Shown here: positions 15,359-23,208 of the stretch, one piece after another | Position numbering within the stretch: position 1 is the first letter of the stretch | Layout of the letters: every line of letters starts with the position of its first letter | Virus record (IMG/VR): IMGVR_UViG_3300046002_010079 | Coordinates: 1-37,759 of that record | Strand: one strand, 5' to 3' | DNA from: a virus | Length of the DNA: 37,759 bases | The notes under the pieces: model-generated | Told to the model about the DNA's origin: nothing | What the model saw: the letters and a program-made list of their open reading frames with translations, nothing else | Databases searched by the model: none | Translations under genes and position numbers: made by a program

Positions 15359-15427
15359 ACTGCATTGCTGCAATGGCGGCTGATGTGGTATATTCAACTG
15401 TGGTGTTTCAAATAAACTTTTCTGCAT
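14693..15427 (-). CDS. Mom-like DNA-modification protein, 244 aa
   Basis: The middle of the protein matches what I know of the Mom family (GNAT fold), which in phage Mu modifies adenine in DNA to a carbamoylmethyl derivative and shields it from restriction. Key stretches are LVVKNHYLHRKAPCSFAFGL, NIIGVVIYGTPSSA, ELTRLWVKDGTPKNTESFLI and SYAEIQQGHIGIVYQATNWI. The basic C-terminus (CKPKRKKELLGKLKYK) would suit DNA binding. The first ~45 residues are not typical; part is encoded by an inverted repeat, so a start nearer residue 50 (MDLVVKN) is possible. It follows the cytosine methyltransferase gene with a 57-bp gap; together they form a modification module. Confidence 0.75.
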   Translation of the reverse strand: MQKSLFETPQLNIPHQPPLQQCSVVCSCGLSTESPKALFFIERIDYKTAMDLVVKNHYLHRKAPCSFAFGLFCKQSKNIIGVVIYGTPSSAPLRGGICGLDEKDNVIELTRLWVKDGTPKNTESFLIGNTIGKVDKEIIVSYAEIQQGHIGIVYQATNWIYTGLSAKRTNWTIEGNDKHCQTIADKYTAVEIREKYGDKFSLVDRPRKHRYVYFNCKPKRKKELLGKLKYKVEPYPKISLDAGS

Positions 15428-15484
15428 AATTTCAACTTTTGTGTTATAAATCCGCCACTGACAGCAATGCTTTTACGTTACTGG

Positions 15485-16813
15485 CTATTTCGGTTGACGT
15501 AAATCAAGACGTTTTATTATCTCAACTAAACAACTTACTACAATTGAATTTCCAGCTTGTTTGTATGCTTGTGAATCGCTTACATTCCACTTGAAGTTTT
15601 CGTTAAAATCCATTAATCTGAAACATTCAAACGGTGTTAATCTTCTTATTCTTTGCATATTTGATACTTTAGGTTCTTGATTTCCGCCACCCATTGTATG
15701 TATCGTTGGTGAAATTCCATTTTTATCATAAACTCGTCCTGATTGTTCGTGTGTTTTATCCCATTTACCACCAGTCAGTTGATATTCTACTATTGGAGCA
15801 GGAATCACAACTACATTATCTTTCTGAACCGTAGTTAATGCGTTTGAAGTTCCGTTTTCGTTTATTTCAAGCATTTGTTCCGTTGGTAATCCTGAAACTC
15901 TACTTAATGGATTTTGTGGATTACGACCTAGTATTGCTCCAATAAAAATATCTTCCGCACCCATTTTATTATATCTTGCAGTAATGCAACCACTATAATC
16001 ATCTTCTTCTGTAAATGGATATTTTCCTGAACTACTTCTTTTTTCTCTATGCTTATCAATCCAAGTAAGCATTGTATCACTCAAAAAATACTTTTCATCA
16101 ACTTCATTCTCTAAAACATCTTTCAATCTTTTTACTAAATGAAATGGCTTTGGAAAACTAAAAGTATTGTCTGCATCATCACGAATCCCAATTATAAAAA
16201 TCCGTTCTCTATTTTGCGGAACTCCGTAATGTTTCGCATTCATAACTTGGTAATAAACGTGATACGGTGTTGCGTTTTCGTGAGGAAATATTACAGGATT
16301 TCCGTTTACAGATTTTCCACCTAAATAATCAATCCATCTTTGAAACGTTTTTCCGTTATCGTCAGAAAGCAATCCTTTTACATTTTCAAAAATGAAATAA
16401 CGAGGATTGTTTTTTACAATAAACTCGTGTGAATTATAAAACAAAACTCCATTTTTAGAATCTTCACCTTTGCGTTTTCCTGCTAAACTGAAACTTTGGC
16501 AAGGCGGAGAAGTCATATAAATATCTAAACTTTCTTTTGGTATTTCACGTTCATAAACATTCTCCGGATAATAATCAGGTTCTCCAAAATTGTAGATGTA
16601 AGTTTGTCGAGCGTATTTGTCCATATCACAAGCAAACTTCTTATTTTGCTTAATACCTAATCTTTCAAGTGCTTGGTCGAATGCTCCAACTCCAGAAAAG
16701 TCTGAACCAGTAGTTACAATTACGTTTTCTGATTTAATAGAGAAACAGCCAGTAACAGCCATTTGGCAAGATTGGGTTTCGGGCTTATCTGAATTTTGGT
16801 CTTGTGCTTTCAT
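15485..16813 (-). CDS. dcm: DNA (cytosine-5) methyltransferase, 442 aa
   Basis: All main motifs of the C5 family are present in order: motif I GSDFSGVGAF (36-45), motif IV TSPPCQSFSL with nucleophile C105, motif VI FENVKGLLS (E143), motif VIII GVPQNRERIFIIG (197-209), a target-recognition region from about 215 to 390, and motif X QAYKQAGNSIVV near residue 417. It should transfer a methyl group from S-adenosylmethionine to cytosine C5 in a short DNA target; the target sequence cannot be read. No restriction endonuclease is next to it, so an orphan protective enzyme is most likely. The gene sits behind the early-operon terminator. A GC-rich patch before it (about 16850-16885) differs from the rest of the window and suggests transfer. 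Confidence 0.92.
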   Translation of the reverse strand: MKAQDQNSDKPETQSCQMAVTGCFSIKSENVIVTTGSDFSGVGAFDQALERLGIKQNKKFACDMDKYARQTYIYNFGEPDYYPENVYEREIPKESLDIYMTSPPCQSFSLAGKRKGEDSKNGVLFYNSHEFIVKNNPRYFIFENVKGLLSDDNGKTFQRWIDYLGGKSVNGNPVIFPHENATPYHVYYQVMNAKHYGVPQNRERIFIIGIRDDADNTFSFPKPFHLVKRLKDVLENEVDEKYFLSDTMLTWIDKHREKRSSSGKYPFTEEDDYSGCITARYNKMGAEDIFIGAILGRNPQNPLSRVSGLPTEQMLEINENGTSNALTTVQKDNVVVIPAPIVEYQLTGGKWDKTHEQSGRVYDKNGISPTIHTMGGGNQEPKVSNMQRIRRLTPFECFRLMDFNENFKWNVSDSQAYKQAGNSIVVSCLVEIIKRLDLRQPK

Positions 16814-16889
16814 TGTTTAGTTTTAAATTTGATTATTAGTTTGTACTTTTCCCAACCTCTCCAAGCGGCAGGGCGTTATAAGCCATTTT

Positions 16890-16924
16890 AAAAACAACCC
16901 GGCAAACTAAATCACCGGGTTGTT
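16890..16924 (-). terminator. Terminator of the early operon
   Basis: A perfect 10-bp stem (16893-16902 with 16915-16924, AACAACCCGG/CCGGGTTGTT) with a 12-nt loop is followed by U5 on the minus strand. It lies 8 bp past the stop at 16933 and closes the operon that starts at 23772. Confidence 0.85.
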
Positions 16925-16932
16925 ATTGTTTT

Positions 16933-17220
16933 TTACACTAAATCTTCCGGTTCTACTGTTGCAACTATCTCTTTTACCGGAGCAACATAATGTCCCATAA
17001 AAACTCTGTAGTTCTTTTGGGTTGGAGTTTTTTGGTAAACCCAATGGATTTTCTCTTTGTGATCATCGAAATAGATTACCGGAGTAAAATTAGATTGAAG
17101 CTCCTCGACTCTTTGTTGGGCCAATTCCTTGTTGCTGGCGTTTAGTTCTATTCCTTCTAGGGTACTAACTACATAACGTGGTGTTTTTGCCTCTGTAGCG
17201 GTTTTTTTAACTGTTTTCAT
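16933..17220 (-). CDS. Hypothetical early protein, 95 aa
   Basis: I choose ATG 17220 (MKTVKKTATEAKTPRYVV), 19 bp past the previous stop; a longer frame to 17310 overlaps the preceding gene and looks spurious. It has no recognised domain: short strands (RYVVSTLEGIEL, FTPVIYFDDH, KIHWVYQK) and an acidic end (ATVEPEDLV). It is the last gene of the replication operon, just before the terminator. Function unknown. Confidence 0.6.
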   Translation of the reverse strand: MKTVKKTATEAKTPRYVVSTLEGIELNASNKELAQQRVEELQSNFTPVIYFDDHKEKIHWVYQKTPTQKNYRVFMGHYVAPVKEIVATVEPEDLV

Positions 17221-17239
17221 TGTATTGTGGGTTTTAAAA

Positions 17240-17533
17240 TTAATATGGTAAATCATCGTCTGCAGGAATGGCTGCATTGTTTTCTTCCAGCTGTTTTGTG
17301 GTGGGTTCACTTATTTTGAGATTCCCAAAATAAACCTTCTCTTCCTTGGTGGCATCCTTAAATGAAGTCTGCATGCTGGCATCGTTGCCAAACTTGTCTT
17401 TTTCGTCATTGACCCAAACATTCAGGTTTAAATAGATCTTACCGTTCTCGTGTCTTGAAAACGCTTTGTTTCCTGATTTTGCTAATTCTAGCAGTTTTGA
17501 GAAGTCTAAACTTCCGTACATTAATTTGCTCAT
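17240..17533 (-). CDS. Small protein with SSB-like acidic tip, single-strand-binding candidate, 97 aa
   Basis: The C-terminus reads PADDDLPY, closely similar to the acidic tip of bacterial SSB proteins (DDDIPF/DDDLPF) that docks replication and repair partners. The body (residues 1-75) has alternating strands (GKIYLNLNVWVNDEKDKFGN, KVYFGNLKIS) that could fit a small OB-like fold, but it is shorter than normal SSB. It lies in the replication operon. The primase-helicase gene upstream ends in nearly the same peptide. A phage SSB is the best guess; the tip is what I actually see. Confidence 0.6.
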   Translation of the reverse strand: MSKLMYGSLDFSKLLELAKSGNKAFSRHENGKIYLNLNVWVNDEKDKFGNDASMQTSFKDATKEEKVYFGNLKISEPTTKQLEENNAAIPADDDLPY

Positions 17534-17543
17534 ATTTCTGTTT

Positions 17544-18266
17544 TTAATAAATTACTTCTCTTATTGAATTCTTGTGGTTGTAAACTCTCTCAATATTGTA
17601 GATGTAGTTTTTCACGTCACCGTGTTTATCCATCAGATTGGGAGCAGAACTTATTTTCTGTTTTAACTTTTCAAAGTCACATTTTCCTTTCTTGGCGATA
17701 ATCTGAACCGCACCAATAAGGTATCGATCACGGGAGAACGCATATCTTTTGAAAATAGATTCTGTCAGTTCTACTAACATTGTAACTTCTTCCATAAACT
17801 TGACTCTAAAATCACCTGACTGAAAATCGTCTGTTGATTTTTCAGTATGTTTATTGTACATCAACAAATCAATTGAAAGCTTGATATTGGTATCGTGAGC
17901 TTTCATAAATTCTTTTAGAATTTTATAGTCTTCAATTCCTAAGTTTATATAACAGTTCAGAAAGTCGTTTGCTTTCCATTTATCGCCACGGGAATTCAAT
18001 TGTGCAATTTGCTTCAAGGAAAGTGTGTTGCAAACCACATAATACACCGGATTATTTGTTTTCTTGCTCACTTCAAAACGGTGTTGTCCGTCAATGATGT
18101 GAAAGAAACCCAGTTCATTTTCAGAAACTACAATTGGGCAATAAGGCAACATATTGAAACCTGCATTCACATCATTGCAAATCTTGTCTATTTTAGAAAC
18201 ACTCAAGACTCTATTGCCAATGATGTTTTCAAACTGTTCGTACTTTTTTGATTGTTGTATTTCCAT
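17544..18266 (-). CDS. ParB N-terminal-fold protein, 240 aa
   Basis: Residues 15-80 carry the ParB/Srx-type pattern: NRVLSVSKIDKI, LPYCPIVVSENELGF, FHIIDGQHRFEVSKK with the DGQHR signature, then NPVYYVV. In such proteins this domain binds or hydrolyses nucleotides and, in true ParB, spreads on DNA. The rest (residues 90-240) is helical with no recognised helix-turn-helix. No ParA-type ATPase is in the window, so classical partition is not indicated; it could work in DNA modification, replication control or host takeover. It starts 2 bp past the stop of the membrane-protein gene. Confidence 0.75.
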   Translation of the reverse strand: MEIQQSKKYEQFENIIGNRVLSVSKIDKICNDVNAGFNMLPYCPIVVSENELGFFHIIDGQHRFEVSKKTNNPVYYVVCNTLSLKQIAQLNSRGDKWKANDFLNCYINLGIEDYKILKEFMKAHDTNIKLSIDLLMYNKHTEKSTDDFQSGDFRVKFMEEVTMLVELTESIFKRYAFSRDRYLIGAVQIIAKKGKCDFEKLKQKISSAPNLMDKHGDVKNYIYNIERVYNHKNSIREVIY

Positions 18267-18268
18267 TT

Positions 18269-18487
18269 TTATTTATTATTGATTTTATTAAATACTCTCC
18301 TGGTGCAATAGCTTCTGGCAAATGAAATCACAAAGAAAATGGACGTGATTTTCACATTAGTTGCCGAGCTTACATAAATGCCAAACATTGGAAACACTAA
18401 AACTTGCATATAAAAACTGGTTAGTAAACCAATCAAAGTGTTGGCGATACTTTCCAAGATTGACATTCTTTTAGATTGTGGATTCAT
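18269..18487 (-). CDS. Small membrane protein, DUF7220-like, 72 aa
   Basis: MNPQSKRMSILESIANTLIG is followed by two hydrophobic segments (about residues 15-40 and 46-60: FYMQVLVFPMFGIYV, ITSIFFVISFARSYC) and RRVFNKINNK. The order QSKRMS...E...NT.IG...PMFGI..S...N is what I remember of the DUF7220 family of small phage/plasmid membrane proteins, which has no known function. It overlaps the upstream gene by 17 nt. Confidence 0.65.
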   Translation of the reverse strand: MNPQSKRMSILESIANTLIGLLTSFYMQVLVFPMFGIYVSSATNVKITSIFFVISFARSYCTRRVFNKINNK

Positions 18488-18947
18488 TTTCTTGATTTGT
18501 TTTAGTTTTAAATTTTATTTCTAATTTTTCTAATCTTTTATGCAAATGATTATTGTGTGCCTGTAATCCCTGCTCTTGTATTTTGAATCTCAATTCATCC
18601 AGTTGAAGCGGATTATTGGAATAATGTTTTATGTGATTTTCAGAGTTTTTAATGTCTTCTTTCGTTAAAACAATTTGTTGTTCGATGGGTAAATAGCTGT
18701 AATCCATAAGTGGTAAAATATTGTCTCGTTTATAAATTATTTTATACAATTCTCTTATTTGTTCCCAAACTGAATTGTCTTTTCCTTTGGGTTGGTTTTC
18801 AAAAACTCTTTGTCCAACGGATCCAGCTCCATTTCTTTCGACACATATTTTGTAGTTTTCGCTTTTGTCGTGAAGTGGTATTGGAAATATCTTGATTCCG
18901 TTCTCAACGCACCACTTAAAATATTGGCAAAACTCTCGCGACTCCAT
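18471..18947 (-). CDS. Hypothetical early protein with C-terminal coiled coil, 158 aa
   Basis: Its ATG overlaps the primase-helicase stop by one base (TAATG). The N-terminus (MESREFCQYFKWCVENGIKI) contains two cysteines; the C-terminal half is a long charged helix (LDELRFKIQEQGLQAHNNHL, HKRLEKLEIKFKTK). No family recognised. Position suggests an accessory part in replication. Confidence 0.6.
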   Translation of the reverse strand: MESREFCQYFKWCVENGIKIFPIPLHDKSENYKICVERNGAGSVGQRVFENQPKGKDNSVWEQIRELYKIIYKRDNILPLMDYSYLPIEQQIVLTKEDIKNSENHIKHYSNNPLQLDELRFKIQEQGLQAHNNHLHKRLEKLEIKFKTKTNQENESTI

Positions 18948-21900
18948 TAGTATGGCAAATCGTCTGCAGGTTCTTTTTCGTGCAAACTTTGGGTCTCTTT
19001 GTTTCTGGTGAAGTTCAACACGCCGCCTTCATACATCATTGAATAATCAAAAGCATAAGCCGAAGTCTTGGTGTCTTCAAATTGGTGCGATTTTACAGCT
19101 CCAAGGAAGTATTTTTTTGATTTAAAATAATTTCGCAAAGTGTTTTCTCCAATTACTTCTGTTCCTTCACGTGTCGAAACCTCTTTGTGGTACAATTGGT
19201 GAACAGCATTCAATCGCAAGAACATCACTTGTTTTCTGGTTTCGTTTTTCCACTCGAAGTCTTTTTCTCCTTTTCGAGTTTGGAATGAAATGCTTATTGG
19301 CTTGTCCAGGATAAAGTGTGTTCCTTCCACAAGAAGTGGAAATGGTTTGCGGTCCAATAAATACTCCAAGGTTCTCCAGAATTCTGCCAATCCTTCGCTT
19401 TCGATAATCAAGTCCGAAGAGTCGATAATTGCTTCTTTGAATTGTTTGTACATCGCCTCATAAGTAAAAGGAAATTTAAACTGGTCCCATAAGAGTTTCA
19501 TTGGTGCGAGCATTGCCACATAATTCTGCAACATTCGTTCCTGGTATTCGTTGCCTTTTAAATCAGCTTTCATTTGTTTGTTTATGGAGGCATACATCGT
19601 ATGAATGTTTTCTTCCACCATTGGGCGGTGTTTCAAAATATCCATCAACATAGAACTCAAACCCTCTTCTTCCCAAGATTTCAGTTTGGCATATTCCTCA
19701 ATTTGCTCGTTCGTGAATGGATCCTGCTGTTTAATGAAATGCTCCACAATGCTTCGAGAAGTCAGTGAGTTGTCGTCACGACTCGATAAATATTGCGACA
19801 AGAGAATTAAGGAGCAGTTCACCTTCGTGGTGGTGGTTCGGTTATCGCCCGTGGCTTTTCCCATTTCCCTTCCCCGTCCGTCATAAGCTCCTTTTATTGG
19901 CTGGAAAATCTTGTCATCAACACCATCGTGGTATTCTTCGAGCATTGTGGGTGCATTCATTATTCTGGATAATCTTCTATAAAAAGCAACTGGTGTTCCA
20001 GAGTTCAAATCGAAAGGCTCTTGTTTGTAAGTGTATAAAGCGACACAACTTTCGCCAAATTTGGACTTTCCAGAACCTTTTTCGCCTGTAAGGAATAAGT
20101 GTGGGAAGAATTGGTATCTCTTCAAATAAATATCCCGAAACAAAGTGGCAATAAGAAAAGCAATTCCGGTCACGGCTTTTTTATCGTAAACAATCACCAT
20201 TTGCTCCATCCATTTGGCGAAGCTCACCGGAGACTCTTTATATACAAAGTATCTGTCATTTTCATAAGGGTCGTCACCATCACGCGTAAATTTATACATC
20301 ACCGAAGCCGAAGGCGAATAGAAGTGTTTGATGTCTTCCATATATTCCGATTCATTTTTGATGCCAGAATCCAATTGAATGATTCCGTAATCATTGGGTT
20401 TTTTCATCGTTCCGTTGTGGTTCACGCAATTGGCGAAGGCAAAGAAACCTTCTTGTTGCCAGCCGAGTGTCTTCAACTCATAAGCCATAATGAAATTGTT
20501 CAAAATATCATTTCTAAGGAGTTTGAATTGGTTGGGTGTGACATCGGCCATAAAGGTGAAATTCCCTTCGTCCAATAATTTGTTTTCAAATTTTGCCATT
20601 TGGCCAAAGTCAGAAGAATCAAAGTCGATTATTTTTTTCTTTCCGGTTTCCGAGATCACTTCGCACAATCTCTTGTTGTCTTGCTTTCCATATACGTGAA
20701 AAAGCGGTGTGATTTTGAAGTTTGAACCTTTAAAAAAACGCTCTCTACCTTTGAAATACACATTGTTTTCGTGAGGCACATATCCTTTTTCAAAAAATTG
20801 TTTATAGTCAGCACCTTCGGGAAGTCCAAGTGTTTCTGCTTCTACTTTTGCCACTTCGCCACTATTTGTCGATTTCACTTCCGCTTTTTTGATAAAAGAG
20901 TCAATCTTATCTTTCAGTAATTTAGCAGGAACTTTCAACAATTTACGCGTCATATCTAAATAAGCCGAGCGTTTGATGTCATCTTTCATTACGAAAAGCA
21001 TCTGTGCAATTTCGGTCACAGCATCGGAAAGCGCGTCTGGGTCATTGGCAGCCTTATTTTTGAGTTTTAAAGTTTTCCAGATAACGGCATCTTCGGCATT
21101 TGCTAAAATGTTTTCTTGTACTTTGTCGGTTTTCTTGGCATAGCTGTCCGGGTCTTCGCCTTCTGGAAGCATAAAGATGGAAACCTTGAAACCTTCGGCC
21201 AATAAAATATTGATGTCGCGAATGGCAGCCAATGTTCCTTTTTGTTCGTTTCCCTGTTCATCCAGTCCGTCATTGTCACGGCAAATGATAACGTGATCGG
21301 CAAAACGGTGTAATAATTTTGTTTGAATGTCGCTTAAAGCCGTTCCGCAAGATGCGACCGCCAACGGACATCCGTGTTGTGATAATCCAGTCACATCAGT
21401 ATATCCTTCCACAAGGATTGCGGTTTTGCTTTTGGCAATGGTTTCTTTGTTTTGAAACAAGCCATACAAAATGTGACTTTTGTTGTATATTTCGGTTTGT
21501 GCTGTATTGATATACTTTGGACCGTCAACACCTTCTGCTTTTCGGCCACCAAAAGCCACCACGTTTCCTTTTACGTCTTGGATAGGGAATATTAAACGAT
21601 CCAAAAAGAAGTCAAAGCTTCGGCCTTCTTTCGTGTTAACCAAACCAACGGTTTTGCCAAGTTCCAGTTTTCCTTTTTCGATTATTGGTTTTGAAACAAA
21701 GTGAAAATCTTTTGGAGCATACCCAATTCGGAATTTTTCAACCGTTTCTGGATTAATATTTCTTTTCACCAACATTTGCAAAACCCAATGGTTTTCTGGT
21801 AAATTTGAAAGTTGCATTTCGTATTTCAAAGCCGTGGTTGTGGTCAGGTCGTAAAGCTCTTGTTTGTAGCTTTTTTTACGTTCCTGCTCTTCGCTCATTT

Positions 21901-22186
21901 GTTCCTCTTCCAGAACGATTCCGCAAATGTCAGCAATGATTTTGCAAGACTCTGAAAACGAAGTGTTTTTAAGGTTTTTAATAAATGAAATGCCGTCACC
22001 GCCTTTGCCTGTAGAAAAGCATTTGTACATATTAAGGCTTGGAGTTACAAAAAAGGAATCTTTTGAACCGTTGAAGGGAGAAACTGCGTTCCATTTAGAA
22101 CCGGAGCGTTTCAGTTCACAAAAGTGTTGAATGATGGTGACAATATCGGCATTTCGAACAAGATCTATTGAGTTTTCGGTGTACAT
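18947..22186 (-). CDS. Primase-helicase, 1079 aa
   Basis: This large replication enzyme joins a DnaG-type primase to an ATPase. Residues 35-64 align with the zinc-binding CHC2 domain (SPFNGSKDSFFVTPS, MYKCFSTGKGGDGI), but the usual C/H/C/C ligands are S/N/C/T, so zinc is probably not bound. A TOPRIM domain follows with VEGYTD (E260, D264) and CRDNDG (D304, D306). A P-loop ATPase lies near residue 700 with Walker A GEKGSGKS (701-708), a likely Walker B at LEEYHD (750) and a conserved-looking DGRGREMGKATGDNRT stretch; it resembles helicases of phage and satellite replicases. The C-terminus EPADDLPY mimics an SSB tip. It would unwind the origin and prime both strands. Its stop couples to the next start (TAATG). 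Confidence 0.88.
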   Translation of the reverse strand: MYTENSIDLVRNADIVTIIQHFCELKRSGSKWNAVSPFNGSKDSFFVTPSLNMYKCFSTGKGGDGISFIKNLKNTSFSESCKIIADICGIVLEEEQMSEEQERKKSYKQELYDLTTTTALKYEMQLSNLPENHWVLQMLVKRNINPETVEKFRIGYAPKDFHFVSKPIIEKGKLELGKTVGLVNTKEGRSFDFFLDRLIFPIQDVKGNVVAFGGRKAEGVDGPKYINTAQTEIYNKSHILYGLFQNKETIAKSKTAILVEGYTDVTGLSQHGCPLAVASCGTALSDIQTKLLHRFADHVIICRDNDGLDEQGNEQKGTLAAIRDINILLAEGFKVSIFMLPEGEDPDSYAKKTDKVQENILANAEDAVIWKTLKLKNKAANDPDALSDAVTEIAQMLFVMKDDIKRSAYLDMTRKLLKVPAKLLKDKIDSFIKKAEVKSTNSGEVAKVEAETLGLPEGADYKQFFEKGYVPHENNVYFKGRERFFKGSNFKITPLFHVYGKQDNKRLCEVISETGKKKIIDFDSSDFGQMAKFENKLLDEGNFTFMADVTPNQFKLLRNDILNNFIMAYELKTLGWQQEGFFAFANCVNHNGTMKKPNDYGIIQLDSGIKNESEYMEDIKHFYSPSASVMYKFTRDGDDPYENDRYFVYKESPVSFAKWMEQMVIVYDKKAVTGIAFLIATLFRDIYLKRYQFFPHLFLTGEKGSGKSKFGESCVALYTYKQEPFDLNSGTPVAFYRRLSRIMNAPTMLEEYHDGVDDKIFQPIKGAYDGRGREMGKATGDNRTTTTKVNCSLILLSQYLSSRDDNSLTSRSIVEHFIKQQDPFTNEQIEEYAKLKSWEEEGLSSMLMDILKHRPMVEENIHTMYASINKQMKADLKGNEYQERMLQNYVAMLAPMKLLWDQFKFPFTYEAMYKQFKEAIIDSSDLIIESEGLAEFWRTLEYLLDRKPFPLLVEGTHFILDKPISISFQTRKGEKDFEWKNETRKQVMFLRLNAVHQLYHKEVSTREGTEVIGENTLRNYFKSKKYFLGAVKSHQFEDTKTSAYAFDYSMMYEGGVLNFTRNKETQSLHEKEPADDLPY

Positions 22187-22194
22187 AATATGGC

Positions 22195-22632
22195 TTAAGC
22201 TATTTTTAATTTAGTTTCTTGAATGCATTCCTCAAAGAAGTTGTCAATGCGTTTTTCATCATATCCCAGCGCTTTCAATGTTAGAATGATTTCAGTAATT
22301 CTATGTTTTAAATTTTTCAAAATGTAGGGACTAGAAGACTCTGGGTTTTTGATAGCAACTTCAAATTCTTTAAAAAACATTCGATACTCTTTATCATAAA
22401 TAAGGTTGTCGTGATGCTTTGCAAGGCCATGCATAATTGTAGCGTGGTTTTTATAAAGGAACTGTCCAATGGACATCAAAGTGTTTCCTTCTTTTTTTAA
22501 AATAACTGAAATAGCAGTTCTACACCAAACATTTGGGCGTTCGTTCCCTTTTGCAATTGGATTAACTCCGTAAATTTTTTGAGCATTATACATAAGCATT
22601 TCGGCTCTTTCTGGGTCTAATAATCTACTCAT
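22195..22632 (-). CDS. DnaA domain-IV-like DNA-binding protein, 145 aa
   Basis: Residues about 30-75 resemble the DnaA origin-binding domain: RPNVWCRTAISVILKKEGNT, LMSIGQFLYKNHATIMHGLA, where the NHATIMHG stretch matches the DnaA signature DHxTVxHA. There is no ATPase domain. I choose ATG 22632 (MSRLLDPE); the longer frame begins with TTG and overlaps the upstream gene. Proteins of this kind are common in Bacteroidota phages and probably recognise the phage origin or load the primase-helicase encoded next (8 bp gap). Confidence 0.7.
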   Translation of the reverse strand: MSRLLDPERAEMLMYNAQKIYGVNPIAKGNERPNVWCRTAISVILKKEGNTLMSIGQFLYKNHATIMHGLAKHHDNLIYDKEYRMFFKEFEVAIKNPESSSPYILKNLKHRITEIILTLKALGYDEKRIDNFFEECIQETKLKIA

Positions 22633-22633
22633 A

Positions 22634-23098
22634 TTAATTATTATCAAAAATATTAAGTTGAATTTTCACGGTCTCGGCACTAAAAACTGGAAAGGAATTG
22701 ATTAACTCTTCGATTCTGTTTTGGGTTTCAATTTTCTTGTCTAAATAATGTTTTCTAAGTATCATTTTGTCTTGATACGAAGTGATTGAAGATCCTTCTA
22801 GTGCTACAGATTGGCTTTTATAACTTTCTTGATTATCTTGTAAAGCGGAAATCTCTCTACCAATAATAACTTGCTGGTTCATTAAATGAAGTGCTGCTAA
22901 AGCTGAAATTGCTTTTTCGCAAGAGCCACAAACTTTTAAATATTTTTGGTAAGCTTCCATTGCATCAAGATTGTATAACCGCATCATTGATTTTATGAAT
23001 AGTCTTCCGTTATAAATTTCAGTTTCCCAAGTTTTAGGATAATGTTCTTTTAGCATTTCTAATGCTTCTGAACCTGTGTAAGTGAAAGTGATTGCCAT
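22634..23098 (-). CDS. Hypothetical early protein, helical, 154 aa
   Basis: I choose ATG 23098 (MAITFTYTGSEALEMLKEHY), because the extension to 23158 would cover a separate small membrane-protein frame. The protein is helical: AMEAYQKYLKVCGSCEKAIS with a CGSC pair, and a long coiled-coil-like stretch (KMILRKHYLDKKIETQNRIE). Its stop is one base before the DnaA-like start, so the two are coupled. Function unknown. Confidence 0.65.
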   Translation of the reverse strand: MAITFTYTGSEALEMLKEHYPKTWETEIYNGRLFIKSMMRLYNLDAMEAYQKYLKVCGSCEKAISALAALHLMNQQVIIGREISALQDNQESYKSQSVALEGSSITSYQDKMILRKHYLDKKIETQNRIEELINSFPVFSAETVKIQLNIFDNN

Positions 23099-23100
23099 AA

Positions 23101-23208
23101 TTATAAATTTATTTTGATTAGTAAAAAGACGATTCTGCCTAGTATTATCCAGCAACAAGCGATTGCCAAGAATAAAATTTTGTCGATGTTTATTTTTTTA
23201 AATAGCAT
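23101..23208 (-). CDS. Tiny membrane protein, 35 aa
   Basis: ATG 23208 overlaps the stop of the LuxR-type gene by one base (TAATG) and the frame ends 2 bp before the next start at 23098, so it exactly fills the gap. It begins MLFKKINIDKI, then one hydrophobic segment (LFLAIACCWIILGRIVFLLI) and a short basic end. Perfect packing and coupled start make it likely to be real. Many phages carry such small membrane proteins of unknown job. Confidence 0.6.
   Translation of the reverse strand: MLFKKINIDKILFLAIACCWIILGRIVFLLIKINL

Noticed and set aside
15437-16881. Integron attC sites around the methyltransferase
   Set aside because: The GTTATAA phrases do not fit the RYYYAAC/GTTRRRY core sites and there is no integron integrase; kept only as cassette-like flanks.
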